Assembly: GCA_001567105.1 (NCBI GenBank)
Contig: LMZR01000060.1
Coordinates: 1 to 34,855, forward strand
Length of the DNA: 34,855 bases
Reading direction: 5' to 3'
DNA from: Chloroflexi bacterium OLB14
GTDB lineage: Bacteria > Chloroflexota > Anaerolineae > Anaerolineales > Villigracilaceae
The notes under the pieces were generated by a model. The model was not told where the DNA came from, ran no database searches, and saw only the letters and a program-made list of their open reading frames with translations. Made by a program: the position numbers and the translations under genes. This document shows, piece by piece, positions 25,368 to 33,442 of this stretch. Within the stretch, counting starts at the first letter, position 1. Each line of letters starts with the position of its first letter.

Positions 25368-26666
25368 TTAATACCCCAGCACCTTCAACATCTCATCATT
25401 TTTTGTAAACTTAAATTCTTCCAAGCCGCGTTTTTGGGCTTCATCAGCTTCAACGGCTTCAAGTTTTTTAATATCTTCTTTGGTGATAATAGGCTTATTC
25501 AAATTTTTTAATTTTGCCTGCACATCTTCAGGAGTCAAATTGCCGTTTTCTTTTGTCCCTAAATAAGCCAGAACAGCTTTTGCGGCATGAGTGCCATCTT
25601 TGCGAGCTAACCCTACTAAACCTTCACTCGCCTTACGAGACCATCCACCAACAAACACGCCTTCAATGTTTGTTTCGTAAGAAATATTATCAATCGGGAA
25701 TTTGGGATTTTCATTTTTCACAAATTCATTCCATTGGGTAGGCAAACCAAAATCTTCATCCACCTTGTCACCAATAGCAAAGATGACCGTATCTACATCT
25801 AATAAATGTTTTTTCCCTGTCCCTTTGGCAGATGTACGCCCATCTTTCTCAACCAAAATATTTTCTTCAATTTCAAGTTGTTTCAAAATTCCATTTTCAC
25901 CAATCATGCGAGCAGGTGAGGCTAACAACTCAAAACGGAATTTTGCATTTTTGGTTTTAGCATCCGCTTTGGGTAAAGACTCAAGTATTTTTGCTCGACC
26001 AACTTCCACGTCAATATGAAGCGGATCTAAAATCGAATGCATACGATTCATTTCGTTTTCAAAATCTTGCATATCAAGGTAACCAATCAAATGTTTCATT
26101 TCTTCTTTGGTGAAATTAACATCAGCGGGCCCACGGCGCACAATTGCAGTAATCTCTTCAGCATCACAGTAATAAATTAAATAACGTGCAATATCAATCA
26201 TCACATTGCCCGCACCGATAATGGCACAACGTTTTCCTAAATGAAATTTTTTCTGGCTGAATGGTGGCAAGCCGTTGTAGTGATACACCAAATCTTTAGC
26301 GTGATAGACACCTTCTAAATCTTCACCCTCCAAGCCCAACCATTTTGTCCCTTGCGCACCAGCCGAAACTAAAATTGCATCGAAACCCATTTTGCAAATT
26401 TCATCAATTGTAAAATCAGCATTGTTACCAATTGAAACATTGCCGTAATAATCAATGTTTGGATTTTCCAACGCCTGACGAAATTGTTTTCGCAAACCTT
26501 CTTTCATTGTATGCTTATCAAGAAAAATTCCATACTCAGCCAAGCCACCAACTTTAATATCACGATTAAATAATGCCACACGCACCCCATTGTTGGCTAA
26601 CTCACGCGCACCGAATAAACCCGCAGGTCCTGCACCAATTACCGCCACATATTTTTGAGTTTCCAC
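25368..26666 (-). CDS. Ferredoxin-NADP+ reductase-like flavoprotein (FprA / adrenodoxin reductase type)
   Basis: 432 residues. The FAD-binding VAVIGAGPAGLFGARELANN opens the protein (GAGPAG 11-16), the NADP-binding RCAIIGAGNVMIDIARYL lies in the middle and the late FAD motif EGVFVGGWSRKASEGLVGLA near the end. FGARELANNGVRVALFNRD and KHLIGYLDMQDFE fit the FprA/GltD-like group. It should pass electrons between NAD(P)H and a ferredoxin or similar carrier. The last 60 residues are charged and unusual for the family, a possible added tail. It is monocistronic, with a good Shine-Dalgarno at ATG 26666. Confidence 0.85.
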   Translation of the reverse strand: METQKYVAVIGAGPAGLFGARELANNGVRVALFNRDIKVGGLAEYGIFLDKHTMKEGLRKQFRQALENPNIDYYGNVSIGNNADFTIDEICKMGFDAILVSAGAQGTKWLGLEGEDLEGVYHAKDLVYHYNGLPPFSQKKFHLGKRCAIIGAGNVMIDIARYLIYYCDAEEITAIVRRGPADVNFTKEEMKHLIGYLDMQDFENEMNRMHSILDPLHIDVEVGRAKILESLPKADAKTKNAKFRFELLASPARMIGENGILKQLEIEENILVEKDGRTSAKGTGKKHLLDVDTVIFAIGDKVDEDFGLPTQWNEFVKNENPKFPIDNISYETNIEGVFVGGWSRKASEGLVGLARKDGTHAAKAVLAYLGTKENGNLTPEDVQAKLKNLNKPIITKEDIKKLEAVEADEAQKRGLEEFKFTKNDEMLKVLGY

Positions 26667-26756
26667 AGCATTATTCTCCTTGGTACACCTGATTATATTT
26701 GAAAAAAAATCAAATAACTATGCTAATATTAAGTATCGTCACTCACAGGAGCCAAC

Positions 26757-27575
26757 ATGAAACCTGACCCCCAAGAAAGCCCTGCCGAAAAATTAAGAAA
26801 ATTGCTTGGTGCTGGTGCATCTCCGTTAAGTCGTCTGCCAAAGAAAGATGAACAACCACAACCACAGCCTCAGCCTAATGTGGAAAATATACAACAGAAA
26901 TTGCCTCGCGCAAATTCTAAGGCTCAAATTCCACGCGCCTCAAAACCTGATACTTCGACTGGGCTCAGTGCAAGCCCGAAACCTACTTCTGTTTCAAAGG
27001 GCAGTATTTTCGGTCCCCGCTTTTGGACGATCGCCTCAGTGATTTCGTTAACCATTAATGGCATTTCATTATTGGCATTAATCATCGCAGGTATTATGCT
27101 GTTGCGTTTTGGCTTAGGTGTTTCAGATTTATTAAACATGGGCAACGGTTTACTTGGTGGTTTATATACGAATTTTGAAAAAATGGATCGAGCGAGTATC
27201 CAAACCAATGTAGCAGTAGATACAACTATCCCTGTGAAATTTGATTTGCAACTGAATCAAACGACCAATGTGGTGCTGAGTCAAGATGTGACGATTCAAA
27301 ATGCTTTGGTCACTGTCAACACTGGTGGATTAAATATCACACGCGCAAACACAACCATTGTCTTACCCCAAGGGACAACTTTACCTGTTGTGCTAAACTT
27401 GACCGTGCCAGTAGATACAACTGTCCCTGTTACCTTGAATGTGCCAGTAGATATTCCACTCAGCCAGACTCAATTACATGAACCCTTTACTGGTTTACAA
27501 GATGTTGTGCGACCTTTTTATTGCATGATTAATAGTGGTGCGCTTAACTTAAGTGGCGAACCTGTTTGTAAATAG
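26757..27575 (+). CDS. Single-pass membrane protein with repetitive outer domain
   Basis: 272 residues, not recognised. A Pro/Gln-rich inner part with QPQPQPQ is followed by one long hydrophobic helix (about 95-120, SLTINGISLLALIIAGIMLL). The outer part repeats a V-D-T-T-I/V-P-V pattern: VAVDTTIPVKFDLQLNQ, VPVDTTVPVTLNVPV, with alternating hydrophobic residues typical of beta strands, then two cysteines near the end (FYCMIN, EPVCK). AGGAG lies 7 nt before ATG 26757. A related Chloroflexota family exists in my memory but has no assigned function. Confidence 0.7.
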   Translation: MKPDPQESPAEKLRKLLGAGASPLSRLPKKDEQPQPQPQPNVENIQQKLPRANSKAQIPRASKPDTSTGLSASPKPTSVSKGSIFGPRFWTIASVISLTINGISLLALIIAGIMLLRFGLGVSDLLNMGNGLLGGLYTNFEKMDRASIQTNVAVDTTIPVKFDLQLNQTTNVVLSQDVTIQNALVTVNTGGLNITRANTTIVLPQGTTLPVVLNLTVPVDTTVPVTLNVPVDIPLSQTQLHEPFTGLQDVVRPFYCMINSGALNLSGEPVCK

Positions 27576-27587
27576 TTTTTTATGCAG

Positions 27588-27606
27588 GGCGGGCTTGTAG
27601 CCCGCC
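27588..27606 (+). terminator. GC-rich hairpin with T-run after the membrane protein gene
   Basis: Perfect 7-bp arms GGCGGGC/GCCCGCC (27588-27594, 27600-27606), loop TTGTA, then AAATATTTTTTTT. A good intrinsic terminator. Its loop is complementary to that of the next hairpin. Confidence 0.75.
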
Positions 27607-27628
27607 AAATATTTTTTTTGAACAAAAC

Positions 27629-27647
27629 GTCACGCTACAAGCGTGAC
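27629..27647. repeat. Second hairpin, GTCACGC/GCGTGAC
   Basis: Perfect 7-bp arms (27629-27635, 27641-27647), loop TACAA. The core GCTACAAGC is the reverse complement of GCTTGTAGC in the preceding hairpin. It lies 16 bp before the protease start. Confidence 0.75.
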
Positions 27648-27663
27648 CTACTTATAGGTGAAA

Positions 27664-28926
27664 ATGAAAAACAATATTACGCAAGTTACACTCAAAAACG
27701 GCATGAAAGTTATGCTCAAAGAAATTCACACCGCGCCAATCATCTCTTCATGGATTTGGTACAAAGTCGGCTCGCGTGATGAGCCCACAGGCAAAACTGG
27801 CATTTCACATTGGACTGAACACATGATGTTTAAAGGCACAAAAAAATTCCCTAACGGAATTTTAGATAAAGCCATCTCACGCGATGGAGGCAGATGGAAT
27901 GCTTCTACATCCAAAGATTCGACTCGTTATTTTGAAACCATGCCCGCCGATAAAATTGATTTGGCTCTGCGCCTCGAAGCAGACCGAATGCAAAATACCA
28001 TCATCACTGAAAAAGAAGTAGCATCTGAAAGAACAGTCATTATTTCGGAAAGAGAAGGCAGTGAGAACGAACCAACTTTCCAGTTAAGTGAAGCGGTACA
28101 ACATGCTGCCTTTCGAGTCCATTCTTATCACCATGAAATTATCGGTGACAAAGCGGATTTGTTAACCATCACCCGTGATGATTTATATAATCACTACAAA
28201 ACGTATTACGTCCCAAACAATGCGATTCTTTCTATAGCAGGTGACTTTGATACAAAAGACATGCTAAAGAAAATCAAAGCATTGTATGAAAAAATTCCCA
28301 AAGGAAAAACACCGCCACGTTTAGCACGCCCTGAGCCTGAACAAAAAGGTGAAGTGAGATTAAGTGTAGAAGGACCAGGCGAAACTGCTTTTACACAAAT
28401 TGCCTATCATTTCCCCAACGCTACTCATGCAGATTATTTTCCATTACAAGTGATGGAAAGTTTATTGAACGGTGCTAGTGGGCTCTCATATAAAACTGCT
28501 CGCTTGTATCGCGCGTTAGTGGATAAAGAATTTGCAGTAGATGTTTCAGGCTGGTCAGAATCTTCGATTGACCCTGGCTTATATCGCATCACCATCACAC
28601 ATAGACCTGATAAAACTCCTGAACAAGCCTTAGCCGTGTTTGATGAAGAAATAAAAAAAATACAAACTGAATTAATTTCAAACGATGAAATTACACGCGC
28701 AGTAAAACAAGCCAAAGCAGTCTTTGCTTATGGCAGTGAAAATATTACTCATCAAGCCTTTTGGATGGGTTATGTTTCGATGTTTGCTGATTACACTTGG
28801 TACACCAATTATGTAAAAAATCTTGCTAAGGTTACTCCGCAAGATGTGCAACGTGTTGCTCAAAAATATTTGCAAGCATCTAATCGCGTGGTTGGCGTGT
28901 ATGTTCCGAAGGGCATGGGTAAATAA
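27664..28926 (+). CDS. M16 family zinc protease, catalytic subunit
   Basis: 420 residues from ATG 27664, with GGTGA just upstream (GTG 27658 is the alternative). The inverted zinc motif is HWTEH (H49, E52, H53), and the third ligand is E129 in IISERE at the family's usual distance. PTGKTGISHWTEHMMFKGT and RWNASTSKDSTRYF are typical. The C-terminal half repeats the fold without the motif. It should form a clam-shell with the protein encoded immediately after it, as in M16B two-subunit peptidases. No signal peptide is seen, so it is cytoplasmic. Confidence 0.93.
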   Translation: MKNNITQVTLKNGMKVMLKEIHTAPIISSWIWYKVGSRDEPTGKTGISHWTEHMMFKGTKKFPNGILDKAISRDGGRWNASTSKDSTRYFETMPADKIDLALRLEADRMQNTIITEKEVASERTVIISEREGSENEPTFQLSEAVQHAAFRVHSYHHEIIGDKADLLTITRDDLYNHYKTYYVPNNAILSIAGDFDTKDMLKKIKALYEKIPKGKTPPRLARPEPEQKGEVRLSVEGPGETAFTQIAYHFPNATHADYFPLQVMESLLNGASGLSYKTARLYRALVDKEFAVDVSGWSESSIDPGLYRITITHRPDKTPEQALAVFDEEIKKIQTELISNDEITRAVKQAKAVFAYGSENITHQAFWMGYVSMFADYTWYTNYVKNLAKVTPQDVQRVAQKYLQASNRVVGVYVPKGMGK

Positions 28927-30213
28927 ATGGCAAAAACAAATTTCAAACTCGCAAAATCATCTTACCCCAGTGCTAAAGATGTATATCAAGCAAAATTATC
29001 AAATGGTATTACAGTTTTAGCGCGTTCAAATTTTAATAGCCCATCTGTATCTATGGGTGGCTATTTACCTGCGGGCGCAATTTTTGAAAGCGATGAAAAA
29101 CTTGGCTTAGCAGATTTTGTTTCATCTGCTTTAATGCGTGGTACACAAACAAAAACATTTGACCAAATTTATAACGAACTCGAATCTGTTGGGGCAAGCA
29201 TGGGTTTTGATTCGGGAGTCAACAACACAAATTTTGGTGGGCGTGCTTTGGTTGAAGATTTGCCATTGTTATTAAAATTGTTTTCTGAATCTTTGCAAAC
29301 ACCAACATTCCCTTCTGATGAAGTTGAAAGATTACGCGCTCAAGCGTTAACGGGTTTGGCTTTGCGCGCGCAAGATACATCTGAAATGGCGGATATAGAG
29401 TTTGAAAAAATTCTTTATCAAGATCATCCATATAGCAGACCGAGTGATGGATATGTTGAAACGATTCAATCTATTACTCGTGATGATATGACTGAATTTC
29501 ATCGCCTCCATTTCGGACCTCGCGGTTTGGTCATTGCTATTGTGGGTGCTATTCAGCCCAAGCGTGCTGTCGAAGAGGTTGAAAAGTTTTTCGGAGCGTG
29601 GCAGGTTGCAGGTCAAAAAGAAGCGCAGGCACTTCCATCTACAAAACAGATTAAGAAAACAATCAAAACTCATCATGTCATTGCTGAAAAATCTCAATCC
29701 GATTTGGTGATGGGAACATTTGCCCCGACTCGCAAAAGTGATGATTATATGGCGGCATCTTTGGGTAATTCGGTGTTAGGTCAATTTGGCATGATGGGCA
29801 GAATTGGAAATGTGGTGCGCGAAAAATCGGGCTTGGCGTATTATGCCTATTCATCGTTGAACTCTGGAATTGGACCTGGCAGTTGGGAAGTGAATGCGGG
29901 CGTGAACCCTGCCAATTTGAATAAGGCAATTGATTTGATTGAAAAAGAATTAAAGAAATTTGTAAAACAAGGTGTGACGAAAAATGAGTTGGCAGATAGC
30001 CAAGCAAATTATATTGGTCGTTTGCCACTTTCTTTGGAATCAAATGGTGGTGTGGTGAGTGCGATATTAAATATCCATCGTTATGATTTGGGTATGGATT
30101 ATTATCAACGCTATGAAAGTTTGGTACGCAACGTCACGCGTGATGATGTGGTTGATGTAGCGCGAAAGTATATTGACCCTGATAGGTTGGTGATTTCTAC
30201 GGCGGGTCCGTGA
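28927..30213 (+). CDS. M16 family protease, non-catalytic partner subunit
   Basis: 428 residues, starting on the base after the first subunit's stop. The M16 fold is clear (VTVLARSN-like opening, GAIFESDEKLGLADFVSSAL, ADSQANYIGRLPLS), but the zinc motif is absent: GLADFVSSALMRGT stands where HxxEH should be. The late REKSGLAYYAYSS holds the R/Y pair that helps bind substrate in the partner subunit. Together with the first protein this makes a typical catalytic/non-catalytic pair. Confidence 0.92.
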   Translation: MAKTNFKLAKSSYPSAKDVYQAKLSNGITVLARSNFNSPSVSMGGYLPAGAIFESDEKLGLADFVSSALMRGTQTKTFDQIYNELESVGASMGFDSGVNNTNFGGRALVEDLPLLLKLFSESLQTPTFPSDEVERLRAQALTGLALRAQDTSEMADIEFEKILYQDHPYSRPSDGYVETIQSITRDDMTEFHRLHFGPRGLVIAIVGAIQPKRAVEEVEKFFGAWQVAGQKEAQALPSTKQIKKTIKTHHVIAEKSQSDLVMGTFAPTRKSDDYMAASLGNSVLGQFGMMGRIGNVVREKSGLAYYAYSSLNSGIGPGSWEVNAGVNPANLNKAIDLIEKELKKFVKQGVTKNELADSQANYIGRLPLSLESNGGVVSAILNIHRYDLGMDYYQRYESLVRNVTRDDVVDVARKYIDPDRLVISTAGP

Positions 30214-30228
30214 GTATCATGTCATTGA

Positions 30229-30562
30229 TGGTCGAGTAGCGAAGCGTATCGAGACCTAGCCTGAAGCAATCTCGTAATGCGTAATGCGTGATGCGTGATT
30301 AGTAATTGGTAAATGGTAATTGTGGTCTCGGTACGCCGCAAGAGAAAGAGCGCGGCTACTCGACCACCGAGTTGATTGTGATGTGTGATGCGTGATTGTG
30401 GTCTCGATATGACACTCGCAAAGAACGCTCGTGTCTACTCGACCACCGAGTTGATTGTGATGCGTAATTGGTAATTGTGGTCTCGGTACGACACTCGCAA
30501 AGAACGCTCGTGTCTACTCGACCACCGAAAATAATCGTAAATCGTAAATCGAAAATCTGAAA
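30229..30562. repeat. Array of GGTCGAG/GGTCTCG hairpin repeats
   Basis: Partial unit at 30229-30257, then three hairpin units at 30322-30370, 30398-30449 and 30477-30528; the last two differ by only a couple of bases and are 79 bp apart. Each runs GTGGTCTCG...CTACTCGACCACCGA. Linkers hold GTAATTGGTAATTG and AATGCGTGATGCGTGAT words. AATCGTA repeats follow (30533-30562). The same family is at 9991-10129. Confidence 0.85.
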
Positions 30563-30568
30563 TTGAAA

Positions 30569-30934
30569 ATGAACTTACGAACTGGTGTGGACTTAATTGA
30601 AATCTCTCGTGTGCGTGATGCAATTGAACGGCATGGCGAGCGTTTTTTGGCGCGTATGTTTACGGAGTATGAACAACGTGAATGTGCTGGGCGAGTATGG
30701 TCACTGGCGGCGAGGTTTGCGGCGAAGGAAGCCACGTCAAAAGCATTGGGGCTTGGCATTGGTGATGTACGTTGGTTAGATATTGAAATCCGTTCTGATG
30801 AAAATAAAGCGCCGTATATTGTTTTGCATGGTGAAGGGGAGAGAGTGGCAAAAGAAAAAGGCTTATCCAATTGGGCTGTGAGTTTAAGTCACACCGAAGA
30901 ACATGCGATGGCGTTTGTGGTGGCGATGGGATGA
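30569..30934 (+). CDS. acpS: Holo-[acyl-carrier-protein] synthase
   Basis: 121 residues, usual length. TGVDLIEISRVRDAIERHG has the metal-binding Asp (D8) and RFAAKEATSKALGLG the second signature with the Glu; SLSHTEEHAMAFV closes the fold. It transfers 4'-phosphopantetheine from CoA to the serine of acyl carrier proteins, so it could activate the carrier at 9723-9968 as well as the fatty-acid ACP. Start ATG 30569 is set by the family's N-terminus; upstream sequence is repeat and no Shine-Dalgarno is clear. Confidence 0.95.
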   Translation: MNLRTGVDLIEISRVRDAIERHGERFLARMFTEYEQRECAGRVWSLAARFAAKEATSKALGLGIGDVRWLDIEIRSDENKAPYIVLHGEGERVAKEKGLSNWAVSLSHTEEHAMAFVVAMG

Positions 30935-30964
30935 TGATCGTGTAACGTGTAATCGGAGGTTATG

Positions 30965-32207
30965 ATGAAAAAAGTTTTTTTTTCTTTTTCTTGCATTCAT
31001 TCTTGTTGCCTGTTCCTCACAAGTGACAGTCACCTCACAGGTGACTGTCACTTCGCCACCACCAACCGAAACGCCAATCCCTACACCAACTTTGCACCCT
31101 GACTTTGTTGCTGTGCAAAATCAATTTGCTGAAATCAGTGAACATTTAACTTTATTACCTGATGGAACAGTTGAAGAAATGACCACAGACGGTGGACGGC
31201 AGACCATCCCCAACTTGCACGTAGATGAAAACGGGACGATAACAATTTTAGTGGAGGGTCAGCCAGTCACGCTCACAACTGCTGATTTATCTTTTGATAA
31301 TGAAAAAGGTTTGTTCGTTAATGGCTACGAACTCAACGAAGATGGCGAGTGGGTGGAGGCGCATAAATTATTCTCCTTAGATCAAGTTACTATTCTTACA
31401 CCAGAAGAAAAGATAGAAAATGCGATAGATATTGACGGTTATACGCCTTACCGCTCTGCAGAACGATATGTTTTTTATGAAAATGGCGATGGGGTGCGTG
31501 ATGTGGCATATGACCTCACGACAGGTGAAAAGGTAGAGATACCACAGTATCAGATATGCTCACCAGAAAAATTTTATGAATGTGAAGTATCGCCAGAGGA
31601 TTTAATGAGTGGCAAATACTGGCTGTGGCTTAACACATTAGATGTAGGGTTTGACCCTGAAAAAATTAAGGACGTGCCACTGGTTTCGAGAAATTCTACC
31701 TACGGAGGTTGGGTGCAAGTGACTGAGGTGTATCATGATAGCGGGTGGGACAAACCTGTTGACTTTGCAGACCCCGCAACTGCACCGTTTGACCGTGATG
31801 TGACGGGTGGGGTAGTGCTTTATGATACAGAAGGGGTTAAGTCATTTGGGATACTGAGACCCGTGGCTTTTTATGATAAAAAAATAGGACAAATACATTG
31901 GGTGGTATCAGAGCAGTCATTGTTTGCATATCACGAGGGTAGAGATACCGATCCTAAATCACCAAGAATACAACCACTTCTAACTACATGGGAACGTTAT
32001 TATAATGTCACTCCCTTAATGACAAATATTTATTCGATTAATACTGGAGTAGAAGATCCAGTATTGAGCCATACTTACGAAGCTTACCCTGATATTGAGC
32101 AACGCTTTGCCAATTTTGCGAACGGAGATCTGTCTGCCCTCTCTGCTCCTGGACTCGTGGTGCAGACTGGGAGCAAAGCACGACCAACCACGAATCAGTA
32201 TAAATAA
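30965..32207 (+). CDS. Large lipoprotein of unknown function, frameshifted in the signal peptide
   Basis: GGAGG at 30955-30959 and ATG 30965 start MKKV..., but the frame breaks in the nine-T run 30975-30983. Removing one T gives MKKVFFLFLAFILVACSSQV, a classic lipobox (LVAC, C16), and a 413-residue protein ending at 32207. After the Cys comes a stretch encoded by a perfect palindrome (31021-31053), then a Thr/Pro linker. The mature part has beta-type repeats (LLPDGTVEEMTTDGGRQ, VDENGTITILVEGQPV) and a larger domain (YGGWVQVTEVYHDSGWDKP). No known family is recognised. It follows acpS by 30 bp. Confidence 0.75.
31021..31053. repeat. 33-nt perfect palindrome inside the lipoprotein gene
   Basis: Arms 31021-31035 and 31039-31053 (AAGTGACAGTCACCT) are perfectly complementary around CAC, exactly 11 codons. 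It encodes the internal repeat QVTVTSQVTVTS directly after the lipidated cysteine. Confidence 0.9.
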
Positions 32208-32313
32208 GACTTGTTTACTTTTTAACTTGCAGTGCTATCTCCTCTGTGCTTGAATAGAAGTATGAGGTGATGGAATAATTTTGCACAAGACCTGCGCAAA
32301 TATCATCTAGCGG

Positions 32314-32319
32314 TATAAT
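32314..32319 (+). promoter_or_regulatory. -10 box of the toxin-antitoxin operon
   Basis: Perfect TATAAT, 26 nt before ATG 32346. TTGCACAAGACCTGCGCAA (32281-32299), an imperfect inverted repeat with TTGC/GCAA ends, stands where a -35 or operator would be; autoregulation by the antitoxin is possible but unproven. 32208-32280 shows nothing else. Confidence 0.45.
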
Positions 32320-32345
32320 ACCTTTTGTACCTGAAAGGTAACCTG

Positions 32346-32612
32346 ATGGCTTTACAAGAAATTGACCAACTTCTTAAGCAAGCTTACAAATTAACACCTT
32401 CTGAACGGCTTTTATTAGCCAACCGATTGATTCAAGGTGTTCGAAGTGATGTTAATACTTCCGCTCGCAAAAAAAGAATTCGTAGGAAATGGCGCGATGC
32501 AGTCGGGCTTTTACCTTACCCAGCCTTAGGTATAGATGCGCAAATTTATATCAGCCGTTCTCGTAATGAAGATGGCTTGCAAAGAGTTCGTGTTATTAGG
32601 GATGGAAGATGA
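32346..32612 (+). CDS. Antitoxin-like small protein upstream of the PIN gene
   Basis: 88 residues from ATG 32346. The N-terminal half (EIDQLLKQAYKLTPSERLLL, then ANRLIQGVR) is like the first helices of addiction-module antitoxins that start with L-T-P-x-E-R-L-x-L. The C-terminal half is basic (RKKRIRRKWRD) followed by YISRSRNEDGLQRVR. It has no clear ribbon-helix-helix. Its stop overlaps the PIN toxin start by ATGA, as in most VapBC pairs. Confidence 0.75.
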   Translation: MALQEIDQLLKQAYKLTPSERLLLANRLIQGVRSDVNTSARKKRIRRKWRDAVGLLPYPALGIDAQIYISRSRNEDGLQRVRVIRDGR

Positions 32613-33049
32613 GTCTGAGCGAACAGTTAGAGTCAATTCAACAAATTTTTCTTGATACTGCTCCAGTCATTTATTTTGTTGAGAAAAACCCAGATTTTTT
32701 TGAAAAAGTACAACCAATATTTTTGAAGTTAGATGAAGACAGATTAAATGCTGTTGTTTCACCTATTACACTGGCTGAATGTTTAGTTCTGCCTTATAAG
32801 AGCTCTAATTTAGAAGTTGCTCAATTGTTTTCAGATTTATTAGTCAATAATGAAAATGTTTTGTTTTATCCTATTGACGAAATCACAGCAGAAAAAGCCG
32901 CCGACTTACGCGCTCGTTACAACTTAACCTTAACAGGCTCTTTCCAATTGGCTGTTGCTATTCAATCAAATTGCGATGCTTTCTTAACCAATGATTCTGA
33001 ATTAAAGAAAGTAACCGAAATTAAAATCATTGTACTTTCGGATAATTAA
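32609..33049 (+). CDS. PIN domain protein (VapC-like toxin)
   Basis: 146 residues. PIN motifs: FLDTAPVIYFVEKNP with D16, ITLAECLVLP with E57 and DAFLTNDSELKKV with D129. The third acidic position, usually in a (R/T)xxDAxxLA motif, reads LTGSFQLAVA, with Gly/Ser where Asp is expected. VapC toxins are ribonucleases that cut tRNA or rRNA with a metal held by these acids. The missing Asp may weaken or abolish activity, though some PIN proteins vary here. It is cotranslated with the antitoxin-like gene and followed by a strong terminator. Confidence 0.85.
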   Translation: MSLSEQLESIQQIFLDTAPVIYFVEKNPDFFEKVQPIFLKLDEDRLNAVVSPITLAECLVLPYKSSNLEVAQLFSDLLVNNENVLFYPIDEITAEKAADLRARYNLTLTGSFQLAVAIQSNCDAFLTNDSELKKVTEIKIIVLSDN

Positions 33050-33054
33050 TATAA

Positions 33055-33085
33055 AAACTCCCGCGTGCCAGTTACGCGGGAGTTT
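33055..33085. terminator. Terminator hairpin after the toxin gene
   Basis: Perfect 12-bp arms (33055-33066, 33074-33085), GC-rich core, 7-nt loop. The T-tract is short on the plus strand and A-rich upstream gives T's on the minus strand, so it can also end the convergent gene at 33116. Confidence 0.75.
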
Positions 33086-33115
33086 GCAAGAGATATAGGA
33101 ATGGCAAACTATATC

Positions 33116-33359
33116 TCAATTTGCCTTTTGATCTTCTACGCCAACCCAGAAATGTCCAGGCATAATGGGGCGGTAGGGACGCACGAGTAATTTTCCAAAT
33201 TCAAATTGTTTTTGATTTGTTTCTAACATGCTAGGGTGTACTAAACATAAATCTGGTTTGCGCCCAAATTTTTTTGAAGTAGTAATCCATTGCTTTTTGA
33301 ATTTTTACGCTCAAAGTTGTTTTGGGGTCATTGTCGAACCATAAAAGTCCAGTGTGCAT
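33116..33359 (-). CDS. Small conserved-looking protein of 80 aa, frameshifted
   Basis: ATG 33359 opens MHTGLLWFDNDPKTTLSVKI, and after the seven-T run 33269-33275 another frame reads KFGRKPDLCLVHPSMLETNQ and LVRPYRPIMPGHFWVGVED to a TGA at 33116. Removing one base gives 80 residues with even composition, strong evidence for one gene. The family is not recognised; the second half's KPDLCLVHPSML looks like a compact alpha/beta core. It is downstream of the P-loop ATPase on the same strand across a repeat hairpin, so it may share that gene's promoter. Confidence 0.65.
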
Positions 33360-33383
33360 AAAATTTTCCTTTTGCTATGTAAA

Positions 33384-33436
33384 GGGCGACCCGCCTTTAC
33401 GAATTGTGAAGCATGAAAAAAATTGATGGGTCGCCC
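33384..33436. repeat. GGGCGACCC / GGGTCGCCC inverted repeat
   Basis: Perfect 9-bp arms (33384-33392, 33428-33436) with a 35-nt loop, in the 83-bp gap between two minus-strand genes. The GTAGGGGCGACCC word on the minus strand is a common dispersed repeat. Confidence 0.75.
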
Positions 33437-33442
33437 CTACGA

